Positions 34,330-44,900 of a stretch of 64,000 bases of DNA are shown here, piece after piece. Source of the DNA: an uncultured Polaribacter sp. (GTDB taxonomy: Bacteria > Bacteroidota > Bacteroidia > Flavobacteriales > Flavobacteriaceae); contig CANMHT010000001.1 of assembly GCA_947497755.1 (NCBI GenBank), positions 1-64,000 on the forward strand. Direction: 5' to 3'. Within the stretch, counting starts at the first letter, position 1. Each line of letters opens with the position of its first letter. The notes under the pieces are model-generated. The model had not been told where the DNA came from and made no database searches. It worked only from the letters and a program-made list of their open reading frames with translations. The translations under genes were made by a program, and so were the position numbers.

Positions 34330-35073
34330 CTAATTAATTCTTTGTCGAACAGTTTCGTAAAGAAAAGCACCACAGGCTACAGATACATTTAAAGATTCTA
34401 TCTCTCCTAATAAAGGGAGTTTAGCTTTATAATCTACCATTTTCAATACCGATGGGTTTACGCCTCTATGTTCAGATCCCATAATAATAGCAATGGGTTG
34501 ATTAAAATCGATGTCATAAAGAGAGTTATCCGTTTTCTCTGTTGCAGCAACTGTTTTTATCTCAGAGGCTTGTAAAATAAACAAAGCATCTTTTATATGA
34601 TCTACCTTACATATAGGAACTTTAAAAGCAGCACCAGCTGAAGTTTTAATTGTTTCTGCATTTACAGGAGCACTTCCATTTTTTTGAACGATGATTCCAT
34701 TAACACCAGTACATTCAGCAGTTCTAATAATAGCACCAAAATTACGAACATCAGAAAGTTGATCTAAAACTAAGAATAAAGGTACTTTGTTTTCTTCTAA
34801 TGTTTTTTCGATTAAAGTATCAAGATCATGAAATTCAACAGGAGAAATTTGAGCAACAGCTCCTTGATGATTATTATATTTAGACAATCGATCTAGCTTT
34901 TCTATAGGAACATTACTTACAGTAAATCCTTTCTTTTTGATCAAAGAATTTAATTCAGAAAATAAATTACCTCTTAAGTCTTTTTGAAGATATACTTTAC
35001 TAATGGTACTTCCGCTATTGATAGCTTCAATTATTGCTCTTATTCCAAAAATTACAGTCGATTTATTTTCCAT
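34330..35073 (-). CDS. rlmB: TrmH/RlmB family 23S rRNA 2'-O-methyltransferase
   Basis: A 247-residue SPOUT methyltransferase. The N-terminal substrate-binding part (VIFGIRAIIEAINSG) is followed by LDQLSDVRNFGAIIRTAECT (motif 1), IIMGSEHRGVNPSV (motif 2) and LLGEIESLNVSVACGAFLYE (motif 3, knot). It most likely methylates the ribose of G2251 in the 23S peptidyl transferase loop. The usual GSEGxG reads GSEHRG here, as in many Bacteroidota. A -7-like TACATTTG (35078-35085) ends 4 bp before the ATG, which suggests a nearly leaderless transcript. Confidence 0.85.
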   Translation of the reverse strand: MENKSTVIFGIRAIIEAINSGSTISKVYLQKDLRGNLFSELNSLIKKKGFTVSNVPIEKLDRLSKYNNHQGAVAQISPVEFHDLDTLIEKTLEENKVPLFLVLDQLSDVRNFGAIIRTAECTGVNGIIVQKNGSAPVNAETIKTSAGAAFKVPICKVDHIKDALFILQASEIKTVAATEKTDNSLYDIDFNQPIAIIMGSEHRGVNPSVLKMVDYKAKLPLLGEIESLNVSVACGAFLYETVRQRIN

Positions 35074-35077
35074 AGTG

Positions 35078-35085
35078 CAAATGTA
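35078..35085 (-). promoter_or_regulatory. Possible -7 element of rlmB
   Basis: The minus strand reads TACATTTG, an exact -7 match, four bases before the start codon. No TTTG is found at the -33 distance. Confidence 0.3.
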
Positions 35086-35098
35086 GGTATAAATAAAA

Positions 35099-35122
35099 AA
35101 ACCACCTCAAAAGAGGTGGTTT
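35099..35122 (-). terminator. Terminator of the first SusC/SusD pair
   Basis: A ten-bp stem (AAACCACCTC with GAGGTGGTTT) and an AAAA loop, followed on the minus strand by a T-rich run. It lies 21 bp after the susD stop. Confidence 0.9.
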
Positions 35123-35143
35123 CTTTATTATATTAAGTGAAAT

Positions 35144-36646
35144 TTAATTAGTAGCACTAATATTTGGATTATTTTGAACTTCACTTTGAGGAATCTTAAA
35201 AGTTAACCTATCATCATTATATGGAATTGAAGTTCCAGTATGGAATAAATGGTTAGAACCACGAGTAACAGTTGCTTTGTTACGCTTCATAGCCATATAA
35301 CTTTTCCCTTCACCCCATAATTCAATTCTAGTTTGTAAATATACTTCATCTTGTAATGCAGCACCTGATAAAGCATCTACATATGCATAATCAGCAGGGT
35401 TATCAAATCTTAATCTAAGAATGTCTTTCAATCTATTTTTAGCATCACCATCCATTCCTTCTTTAGCAGACATTTCAGCAGATAATAAATACATTTCATC
35501 AATTCTCATGTAGATGTAGTCTTCATTAGTGTATAAACCTGTACCTCTAGGAGTTCTTGCTGGGTGGAAAAATTTATTGTAAGGTGCTAAATTCCATCCA
35601 TGCCCTGGTGAATTGAAAAATTGAGTTTTTCTAACATCATTAGGGTGAATTGCATCAAATAAACCTTTGTCAATTGATTTTGTGTCACCAAAATACTGAT
35701 AACTATAAGAGAATAAATCCATTTGTCCCCACCATGAGTGTAAATGTTTACCTGTATCTGGGTTAATATCAACACCCCAAATCCAACTTGGAGTAGCAAC
35801 ATCGTTAAATCCACCAACAGCCTGAGCTTTTGTAGTTAAAGGATATCCTGAAGCTATAACCTCTTCAGCTAAAGCTTTTGCTTTTAAATTATCAGCACTT
35901 GTTCCTTTAGAAGCATAAACGTAAGCTAACAAAGCTTTAGCAACATCTTTATTTACTTCATATTTATTAGTTCTTGTAAAACTAGCTAATAAAGTAATAG
36001 ATTCATTTAAGTCTTTAATCATTAAGTCATAAACCTCTTTTGTTGTACTTTGAGCCTGATTTTCTGCTACTTCAGAATCAATATATATTGGTAATACTTT
36101 TGATGTTTCAGAATATTCAGTAATATATATTTGTGATAAATAATAGTAAGCGTAAGCTCTTAAAGCTTTTGCTTGCCCCATAGCAAGTCTATTCTTATCT
36201 GTTATAGGTGCATCATTACCTCCTAAAGAAGTGATTATTAAGTTACAAGATCTAATTAATCTATAGTAATATCTCCAGTGCATATAATTACCAGTATTAT
36301 ATGTGTAATCAACTGTTGGAATTAACTGTGCCATTAATCTAAAACGGCTATAAGTGTTTTTAGATAATGCCATGTCAGCAGATAAAAGATCAGTATGTAT
36401 ATCAGTAGCTTTTTGACCAAAATCATTATGACCACCAATACCTCCTGTACCAGGATTATACATCATAGTATAAACTCCTCTCAAGGTTGATTCTAAAATT
36501 TCAGGACTAATTTTTGCTGTTTTTTCAATATCTGATACAGCTACAGTTTGAGTAGGTGTTTTTTCTAGAAAATCATCACTACATCCATTAATTGAGATAA
36601 CCACTAATGCAAGTAGTATCAATTTTAAATATGTTTTTTTCATCAT
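35144..36646 (-). CDS. RagB/SusD family outer membrane lipoprotein
   Basis: A 500-residue lipoprotein (ISINGC, Cys22) with the SusD pattern: DDFLEKTPTQTV after the lipid site, RAYAYYYLSQIYITEY with TPR-like helices, and a C-terminal RIELWGEGKSYMAMKR. It caps the SusC channel upstream and helps to bind its ligand, a glycan or peptide. It follows the SusC gene by 16 bp. No glycoside hydrolase, peptidase or sigma/anti-sigma regulator is nearby, so the ligand cannot be inferred. Confidence 0.9.
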   Translation of the reverse strand: MMKKTYLKLILLALVVISINGCSDDFLEKTPTQTVAVSDIEKTAKISPEILESTLRGVYTMMYNPGTGGIGGHNDFGQKATDIHTDLLSADMALSKNTYSRFRLMAQLIPTVDYTYNTGNYMHWRYYYRLIRSCNLIITSLGGNDAPITDKNRLAMGQAKALRAYAYYYLSQIYITEYSETSKVLPIYIDSEVAENQAQSTTKEVYDLMIKDLNESITLLASFTRTNKYEVNKDVAKALLAYVYASKGTSADNLKAKALAEEVIASGYPLTTKAQAVGGFNDVATPSWIWGVDINPDTGKHLHSWWGQMDLFSYSYQYFGDTKSIDKGLFDAIHPNDVRKTQFFNSPGHGWNLAPYNKFFHPARTPRGTGLYTNEDYIYMRIDEMYLLSAEMSAKEGMDGDAKNRLKDILRLRFDNPADYAYVDALSGAALQDEVYLQTRIELWGEGKSYMAMKRNKATVTRGSNHLFHTGTSIPYNDDRLTFKIPQSEVQNNPNISATN

Positions 36647-36662
36647 TTAAATTGTTTTTTTA

Positions 36663-39600
36663 TTAAAATTTAACACGAACCCCAAAAGTAATTGTTGTCA
36701 ACGGAGCATAATTATATACACTATTAGCACCAGTTTGAGAAATTCTAGGGTCAAAACCTTTTCTTGCTGATAACAAGAATAAATTGTCTCCAGACATCCA
36801 TACGTTAATATTTGATAAACCTGAATTGTCTAAAAACTTAGACGGGATGTTATATGCTAACCTTACATTATTTAATGCTAAATAATCAGAAGAAGTAACA
36901 AAACGAGAAGAAGAACTATTAACTTGAGGATTTAATCCGTTTTGTAATTTTGGATAATTAGTAATTTGCCCCGGAGTTGTCCAGCTATTTCTTACGTCAA
37001 CACTATAATTAGTATTACCAACTTGAGAGTTAGACACTAAACCTGCATATCTATTGTCATAAGCATGTCCACCTAGGCTGTAAGAAAATTGAGTACTGAT
37101 ATCCAAACCATAAACAGTTGCATTAATTTTAAAAGCTCCTCTTACAGCAGGAATAATCGACTTACCAATATATTTTTCTGTAGCATCAGAATAAGTTTCA
37201 GTAGTTGTTTGGCTTATTGCATTACCAGGATTAGCATTTTGGTATTCAGTTAAACTACTAATAGCTTCCCCAGAATCTACTGTTCCATTATTATTAGCAT
37301 CGTGGTAATATAAGTTCCACATTGCGTTACCATTATTTGGATTTACTCCTGCCCATTCTCTTAAATAGAATTCATAAATACTATGACCTTTAGATCTACC
37401 ATAATTTCCATTTTGATCTAAAATTTTAGGTAAACCAGTTGCAGGTTCAATAGGCATAACTTTTAATTCGTTATTTAATATTTCACCATTAAGAGAAAGA
37501 TCTAATTTAAAGTTTTCATTTTTAATAATATGTCCAGTAAAATCAAATTCTAATCCAGAGTTTCTTAATTCTCCATCATTAGTTCTAACTAATGCATCTC
37601 CAATTGAAGGACCAATTCTTCTATCAAAAATTAAATCTTTTGTATCTTTAATATAATAATCAATACTACCATCAATTGTATTGTTTAAGATAGTGAATTC
37701 TGTACCTACCTGAAATAATTTAGACGTTTCCCATGTTAAGTTAGGATCTTGAATTGCATTTACTGATAAAGCAATTTCTCCACCTAAGTTAGAAATACTA
37801 TAGGTATTTTGTCCTGAATAAAGACCTACACCAGCTTGATCTCCAATCAAACCATAACTAGTTTTAAACTTTAAGAAGTTAATGAACTCAATATCTTCCA
37901 TAAACTTTTCTTTACTAGCCACCCATGATGCACCAATAGATCCAAAAGTTCCCCACTTGTCGTTTGCAAATCTTGAAGATCCATCATTTCTTAAAGATGC
38001 TGATAAATAATATTTACCACTATAACCATAATTAACTTGACCAAAATAACTTTCTAATGATCTTTCTGTTTTAAAACCAGTAGTTGGACTTGCTTGTATA
38101 ATATAGTTGTCAGGACTAGTTAAACCATTAGCTAAGTTAACTACTTTCTCTTTAACTAAAGTATTGGTTTCATAAACAGTTTGATTTGTTTCATGTGCCA
38201 ATATTGCACTAATGTTGTGGTCTCCAAAAGTCTTTGAATATGAAAACATATTTAAAATGTTTTGCGTAATTCTTGAATCTTTTGATTGACTTAATCTACC
38301 TTTACTAGTTGATAATGCACCGTAAAAAGGGTTAGTAACACTATTAGAGATACGACTAAAATGTTGCACTCCATATTTAGTTTCAAAAGTAGCTCCTTCA
38401 AATAAATCTATTTTGAATGAAAAATTACCATTAAAAGTATGACGTGTATTTTGATTTAAATTATATATAGCATCTGCAATTGCATTTGTACCTAAACCAA
38501 AACCTCTACTATAAACATCTCCATAATCAAATTGATTTCCTCCATATCTAGTTTCAGGGATAAAATCACCATTACTATCTCTTAAGTATAAAGGATAAAT
38601 AGATGGGATGTTGTTTACAAACCAGAATACACTATTAGAGCTACTTCCTTGACCATTTGCAGTTGTTTTACCGTAAGAATACGAAATGTTTGAGTTTGCA
38701 GTAACCCATTCTGCTGGTTTGTGAGTAATATTTAATCTTGTAGAATATCTTTTAAAGTTTGAGTTAGATATGTATCCTACATCGTCTAAGTAACCAAATG
38801 AAGAAAAGTATTTTGTTTTGTCATTACCTCCACTCATTTTAGCATTTGCTTCTGTTCTAATCGAGCTTTGGAAAGCAAAATCTCTCCAGTTTTCTGGAGT
38901 ATATCTTCTTTGAAGATTAGAATTTACTTTTCCAGTTGTAGGATTAATAATTTGAGATACATTATTTGTAGTAAAATAATTATAACGAATGTCAGATATT
39001 GCAGAAGGCCCAAAAAGATTAGCATTAGCGTAATCTACATCACTTAGTGTTGAAGTTGACGGTTTAGAGTTTTTCACGGCTAACCAACCTAATTCTAAAT
39101 ATTCGTCAGGAGAAGTAATTACTTCGTAGTCAGGTATATGTCTAAAGTTTACACCGGTCTTTACATCTACTTCAAAATTGCTAACTCCAGATTTACCAGT
39201 TTTAGTTGTTATTAAGATAACCCCATTTGCTCCACGAGAACCGTAAATAGCAGTTGCTGTTGCATCTTTTAATACTGTAGTACTTTCAATATCTGCTGGG
39301 TTAATTGAGTTTAGAGTACCTGAAAAAGGTACACCATCAATTACATATAATGGCGATCTATTACCATTAACAGATCCAAAACCTCTAATACGTATAGTTG
39401 CAACAGTTCCTGGTTGTCCAGATGTGTTAATTACATTTACACCAGCAACCTCACCTGCTAATGCTTGTGAGACATTTGAAACACTCTTTTTTTCTAATTC
39501 AGTTGATTTAACAACTTTAACACTTCCTGTAAAAGATTGTTTTGTAGAGTTTCCATAACCAACAACAACAACTTCATCTAATATGTTAGCGTCTTCTTCT

Positions 39601-39881
39601 AAAAGAACATTTATAGTATTACTATTACCAACTGTTTTTTCAACAGTTTTGTAGCCAAGGTAGCTAAAAACTAATATGCTTCCTTGAGTAGTTTTGATAG
39701 AGTATTTTCCATCAAAATCTGTTTCGGTACCCTGAGTCGTACCTTTGACCAAAACACTTACTCCTGGTAGTGCTCCTGATGCATCAGTAACAGTACCGGA
39801 AATGGTTCTTTGTTGTGCAAAAGTAATTTGCACCATTAACACTAATAATAGTGTCAAAATTCCATTAAACTTTGTCTTCAT
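36663..39881 (-). CDS. SusC/RagA family TonB-linked outer membrane protein
   Basis: A 1072-residue TonB-dependent transporter. It has a signal peptide (VQITFAQ), a carboxypeptidase-regulatory-like domain (RTISGTVTDASGALPGVSV), the TonB-box area LDEVVVVGYG and a plug with SQALAGEVAGVNV, RIRGFGSVNGNRSPLYVIDG and ATAIYGSRGANGVILITTK. The barrel ends in FGVRVKF. The first 120 residues closely match those of the SusC gene at 41987-45106, although the barrels differ strongly. It forms an operon with the SusD lipoprotein gene that follows. Confidence 0.95.
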   Translation of the reverse strand: MKTKFNGILTLLLVLMVQITFAQQRTISGTVTDASGALPGVSVLVKGTTQGTETDFDGKYSIKTTQGSILVFSYLGYKTVEKTVGNSNTINVLLEEDANILDEVVVVGYGNSTKQSFTGSVKVVKSTELEKKSVSNVSQALAGEVAGVNVINTSGQPGTVATIRIRGFGSVNGNRSPLYVIDGVPFSGTLNSINPADIESTTVLKDATATAIYGSRGANGVILITTKTGKSGVSNFEVDVKTGVNFRHIPDYEVITSPDEYLELGWLAVKNSKPSTSTLSDVDYANANLFGPSAISDIRYNYFTTNNVSQIINPTTGKVNSNLQRRYTPENWRDFAFQSSIRTEANAKMSGGNDKTKYFSSFGYLDDVGYISNSNFKRYSTRLNITHKPAEWVTANSNISYSYGKTTANGQGSSSNSVFWFVNNIPSIYPLYLRDSNGDFIPETRYGGNQFDYGDVYSRGFGLGTNAIADAIYNLNQNTRHTFNGNFSFKIDLFEGATFETKYGVQHFSRISNSVTNPFYGALSTSKGRLSQSKDSRITQNILNMFSYSKTFGDHNISAILAHETNQTVYETNTLVKEKVVNLANGLTSPDNYIIQASPTTGFKTERSLESYFGQVNYGYSGKYYLSASLRNDGSSRFANDKWGTFGSIGASWVASKEKFMEDIEFINFLKFKTSYGLIGDQAGVGLYSGQNTYSISNLGGEIALSVNAIQDPNLTWETSKLFQVGTEFTILNNTIDGSIDYYIKDTKDLIFDRRIGPSIGDALVRTNDGELRNSGLEFDFTGHIIKNENFKLDLSLNGEILNNELKVMPIEPATGLPKILDQNGNYGRSKGHSIYEFYLREWAGVNPNNGNAMWNLYYHDANNNGTVDSGEAISSLTEYQNANPGNAISQTTTETYSDATEKYIGKSIIPAVRGAFKINATVYGLDISTQFSYSLGGHAYDNRYAGLVSNSQVGNTNYSVDVRNSWTTPGQITNYPKLQNGLNPQVNSSSSRFVTSSDYLALNNVRLAYNIPSKFLDNSGLSNINVWMSGDNLFLLSARKGFDPRISQTGANSVYNYAPLTTITFGVRVKF

Positions 39882-40480
39882 TTTATGATTATTTGAATTA
39901 ATTGCGACAAAAATCTTAAATTAAAGTTAAAAATGCAAATTTTTAACTTTAATGTATACTGTTTTAACATGTTTTCTGGTTTTTAACCCATTCATATTTA
40001 ATGTGGGGAATATTCTTGTTCTCTTAAAATTAAAGGTTTATAAAGAAGAAATTATGAAAATAGATTTTTCTTTACCAAAGAAAAATTAAATTAGTTTGTG
40101 CTGTATTAAAAACGATTTATTTAAATCACCTTCATTTTTAAAATTATTATTTTCTTTTTTTAATGTTTTTTAGGTTTAGGATATTTTTTAAAAAAAGTTT
40201 AGATGTTTTGTAAGATGAATTTATAAAAAAAAATGAGTTTTTATTTTACGATTTTAAATGAGAAAGAAACTTTGGGAAGAGTTGTTTTAGATATTAGTCG
40301 CTTACTGGCAATAGGTTGTTTTTTATATACTTAGATTTTTGTTAGTTAATGGTCTATTGTATAAAAAAGTATAATGATTTATTTCTTATTACTTCGTGTA
40401 AAGTATAATATTTTACAAAAAAAAGCAGTAATAATATTATTACTGCTTTATTGAAAATTATTAATAAAAATAATTATATA
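39882..40480. other. 600-bp AT-rich region between two SusC/SusD pairs
   Basis: No coding sequence is seen. It holds the promoter region of the first SusC gene; CAAAAATC near 39909 with CAAA 20 bp further is a near match to a minus-strand -7/-33 pair. A perfect ten-bp AT-rich hairpin lies at 40064-40086 (ATTTTTCTTT/AAAGAAAAAT). The terminator of the second pair is at 40422-40449. Confidence 0.5.
40422..40449 (-). terminator. Terminator of the second SusC/SusD pair
   Basis: A perfect 28-bp palindrome (AAAGCAGTAATAAT and its complement), followed on the minus strand by eight T. It lies 31 bp after the susD stop. Confidence 0.85.
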
Positions 40481-41983
40481 TTACTGATCCCACCAAAGTT
40501 TATCAGTCATAGTTACACCTTTAGGAACATTATCAGAATTATTATCAATTTCAGATTGAGGATATAATCCTCTTCTGATAAAACTTGCTAAAGTAGCATT
40601 ATTAGGTAAAGATACATAACCTCCTCCTGGGTAGGCAAAATCATGTCGTCTCATATCAGTCCATGTTTCAATATTCATTGTAAACATAGCTTTGTATTTT
40701 TCCGTCATAATTTTTTCCATAGTAACTGTTGCGGCAGTTTCACTAGCATACATAGCTTTATATGCTGCTATTTGAGCGTTGTATGCTGGTACATCTCCTC
40801 CGCTAGAAGTTAATAAATCAACAACACTAGGTGTTACTAAATCTAATTGAGCATTAATTGCTGCATTAAGAGCTGTTGCTGCTCTTGTAGAATTACCAAG
40901 TCTCATTGCTGCTTCAGCTTCAATAAATCGTAACTCAAAATATGTTGCTATTAATAAAGGAGATGCCTTTTTTCCATAAAAAGTATTTGGTCCTACAGGA
41001 GAATAAGATGCTCCTCCAGTTGGATCTCCATTATCTTTTCCAACAAAACCTAATACACCTCCATTGTTAGGATAATTAAATGGTCTGTCATCCCAATATG
41101 CTTTTAATCTAGGGTCATTAGTAGTCTGTAATAATGTCATAAATTTATTTGAAGCAATAATTAAATTGTTTTCATATAAAACATACCAAGGATTTTGCCA
41201 GTTAGCAGATCCGTCATAGTTGAAGTCAAAATTACCTGCATTATTAATACCTAATGTCATAGCAGCATCTACATAACTCAGTGCTGAAGTAGCAGATCCA
41301 TTAGCATCTTTTTTACTTAAATGGTTATTATATCTTGCTAAAAGTAAATTAGCTGTTGCTTTCCACTTGTTAATATCTCCTTGATAGATAATGTCTTGAT
41401 TACTAGCTATTGGAGATGATGCAGTTTTATTAAAATCAGCGATAGCACCTTGTAGCAATGAAAAAATTTCATTATATATATCTTGTTGTGAATCATACTT
41501 AGGTTGAGCTAAAGCAACACCTTGAAAAGCTTCACTATAAGGTATATCTCCATAAACATCGGTTAATGCACCTAACATAGTAGCCATCATAACTTTTGCT
41601 ATTCCAACATGTTGCCATTGTTCTGTTGTAGTTCCTGCTTTAATAATTTCATATGAATCTTTCATTCCTGTTCTATAAGGAACATTAAAAAATCCTGTAA
41701 AATCATTAGAAGTTAATTGATATCTATCTGAACTTACTCCAGTTGCATGATTTCCGGCAAATGTTTGAACAAAAGTTCCAGCATATCTATCCCAATTCGT
41801 TCCAAAAGCTCCTGCAATATCAGATTGAGCATTGGTGATCAATAGGTCTAAGTTGGCAGAAGTAGGGTTATTTGGATCCACACTTAACTCATCCATTGAT
41901 AATTTTGAACAACCAAATACAAACAAGACCATTGTTAATGTTAGGATTTGGCTAGTTATTTTATTTTTTATATTATTTTTCAT
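40481..41983 (-). CDS. SusD-like lipoprotein (SusD/RagB-like type 2)
   Basis: A 500-residue lipoprotein (VFGCS, Cys25) of the second SusD-like group. It has MDELSVDPNNPTSANLDLLI after the lipid site, FVQTFAGNHATGVSS, LGALTDVYGDIPYSEAFQ and a C-terminal MTEKYKAMFTMNIETWTDMR. The C-terminal half carries the TPR-like helices that contact SusC. It follows its SusC gene by 3 bp. It is not closely related to the SusD at 35144-36646, so the two pairs serve different ligands. Confidence 0.9.
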   Translation of the reverse strand: MKNNIKNKITSQILTLTMVLFVFGCSKLSMDELSVDPNNPTSANLDLLITNAQSDIAGAFGTNWDRYAGTFVQTFAGNHATGVSSDRYQLTSNDFTGFFNVPYRTGMKDSYEIIKAGTTTEQWQHVGIAKVMMATMLGALTDVYGDIPYSEAFQGVALAQPKYDSQQDIYNEIFSLLQGAIADFNKTASSPIASNQDIIYQGDINKWKATANLLLARYNNHLSKKDANGSATSALSYVDAAMTLGINNAGNFDFNYDGSANWQNPWYVLYENNLIIASNKFMTLLQTTNDPRLKAYWDDRPFNYPNNGGVLGFVGKDNGDPTGGASYSPVGPNTFYGKKASPLLIATYFELRFIEAEAAMRLGNSTRAATALNAAINAQLDLVTPSVVDLLTSSGGDVPAYNAQIAAYKAMYASETAATVTMEKIMTEKYKAMFTMNIETWTDMRRHDFAYPGGGYVSLPNNATLASFIRRGLYPQSEIDNNSDNVPKGVTMTDKLWWDQ

Positions 41984-41986
41984 CTT

Positions 41987-44900
41987 TTAAAAGTTTAATT
42001 TTACGTTAAAGCTATAGCCTTTAGTAGATGGTGCAGATAAGATATCATAACCCTGAGCATTACTTCCAGCTCCAAAACCACTTGTTTCAGGATCATGACC
42101 GCTATAATCAGTTTTTAACCAAAGATTATTTCCTATTACAGATAGTTTAACACCTGAAAATCCTATTTTATTAACGATATCAGTAGGTAGTGTATATCCT
42201 AGAGATACAGTTCTTAATCTTAACCATGATGCATCTTCAACCATTTCTTCTCCAACTCTTCTGTAAACATCTGTATAGTAGCTGTTTGTAAGTCTAAGTG
42301 GGGTAGTGTTTGGTTGACCAGTTGCTGTGTCAACTCCAGGGAAAATTATAGTACTATTTGCGCCAGCAGCTCCAACGTTAGGATCTGCTGCACTAGGGTA
42401 CCATCTAGCCTCTGTATCAGCATGCTTACCAGAATATATCCAACCAGCTCTTGCGTCGTTAATTACATCTCCTCCTTGTTTTACTTCGAATAGGAATCCT
42501 AACTCAAATCCTTTATATTCAATATTACCATTAAAGGTTAACATAAAATCAGGATTAGTATCACCAAGCACACCATTAACCGCTGCTCTTTGAGGAGTAC
42601 CATTAACTACTTTAATATTTCCATTAGCATCTCTATCCCAAGTACTTCCTATGATTGTACCAGTAGACATACCTTTACGAGCTCTAATCGATGTACTTGA
42701 CCACCATCCTGAGGCAATTGTTATTTCGTTAATTCCTTCAGGAAGTTCCTCAACTACATTGGTGTTTTTAGTGAAGTTAACTCCTAAATCCCAATTTACA
42801 TCTTTAATCTTCCAAAGGTTTTTAAAAGTTAATAAAGCTTCAATTCCTTTGTTTCTTACAATACCAGCATTAGTTACTGTAGACGAATATCCAGTTGTAT
42901 TTGTTAGAGGAATATTAATAATTTGTCCATCAGTTTTTTTGTTATAATAAGTAAAGTCTAAACCGATTTTATTAGATAAAAATTTAAGTTCTGTTCCGAT
43001 TTCAAATTCAGATGAAATTTCAGGTTTTAAATTAGGGTTCTTTTGACTATCACTAACTTCTGCTCTTGGTTGATCCAATGCGTTGATGCTAAGTTTATCA
43101 AATGTGTCATATAGTGAGTATAAAGGAGCACTCTTACCAACCTTAGCCCATGAACCACGGATCTTTCCAAAAGAAAGTAAATCATTGTTATCCATTAGTT
43201 TAGAGAATATGAATCCAGCATTAACAGAAGGGTAGAAAAAACTTCTGTTAGAAGCAGGTAGGGTAGAAGACCAATCATTTCTGGCAGTAGCGGTTAATAA
43301 TAAGAAATCTTTATAATCGAAAGAAACTTCTCCAAATACACCAATGGTTCTTCTATGACTTTGATATGCACTAACTTCATGGTTTACGTAATTTGTAATG
43401 TTTACAAATCTAGGTAATACTTGTTCTTTACCAGTAACACTAATTCGGTCGTAAGATCTTTCATTTATATTTCCTCCAACCATATAAGAAACATCTAAGC
43501 TTTCATTTATTTTACTTGCTCCAGTTATAATGAAATCTGAATTTATTTGATTAACAGTAGCTCTCCAGTCAAGCATATCTCCTTGTCTAGCAGTAGTGTT
43601 AACATCTGAAACAGGTCTGAATCTTTTTCTGATATCAGTATAATTGTCAATACCAATTTTGTAGCTAAAGTTCAAATAATCATTAAGTTTATATGAAGCT
43701 CCTAGGTTTCCGAATACACGATTTATTTTATTGTTTAAAGGAGTTTCATTAACTACCCACATTGGATCAGCAACACTTCCAGAAAACCATGTTTTTCTAC
43801 CTTGAGAATCAGCCCAGTTTCTATTTACAAGATCCCACATGTGGTGGTAATATATAAGACCAGATCCCCAACCATTTCCTCCGTTCAAACCACTTACTGA
43901 GTTTCTTTCAGAGTTAATATACTGCATTGATCCACTGAAGCTAAATTTATCATTTACTTGATAGCTTCCGTTTACAGCAGCGTTATATCTTAAGTAATCA
44001 GAGTTTCTTACGATACCTTCGCTGTCACTTCTTGAGAAAGTTGCGCTAAATGTTCCTTTGTCACTTCCAGAGCTTACAGATACATTTTGTGTGTTAGAGT
44101 AGCTGTTTTTAAAGAAGTTTTCATAGTTGTTTCTATGTAAAGGTACAGCTTGTCCTCCAACATCAACTCTTGTCCCTGTTCCGTGTAAATCTATTAGGGT
44201 TCCAGCTGGAAAAGTTGGGTTGGTAGAATAAGCAGGTCCCCAATTCCAGTGAGTAACAGCACTAAATGCACCAAATCTACCTCTAGAATAAGTTTCTGTT
44301 AATTTGGTAAATTTATTGGCTTTACCAAAAGACATACTGTTTCTTACTTCTATATTTAAGCGACCATTTTTATTTCCTCTTTTTGTTGTGATTATCACCA
44401 CACCAGCAGAAGCTCTTTCACCATATAAAACTGTAGCTGCACCACCTTTAAGAATTGATATAGATTCTACATTTGACATGTCAATGTCACCAGCTCTATT
44501 GGTTCCATAATCCCCTCTTCCTGTACTTAATGTTGAATTGTCGATAGGAACACCGTCAACAATGAATAATGCTTGATTATTCCCTAAAATTGATGAATTA
44601 CCACGAATTACAATTCTTGATGAAGATCCTACATCACCTGATGAATTAGTAATTGTTACCCCTGTAACCTTACCAGCTAAAGCATTAACAAGGTTTCCGT
44701 CAGAATTCCCTTTTTCTAAAGCATCTGCCTTTAGTTCTGACACTGCATAACCAAGTTTCTCTTTAGCTTTAGATCTTCCTAGTGCAGTTACTACAACTTC
44801 ATCTAGTACATTCGCATCTTCTTCCATCGTTACATTAATTGTGTTAGAAGATCCAACAGTCTTTTCAACAGTTTTGTATCCTAAATAGCTAAAGCTAAGA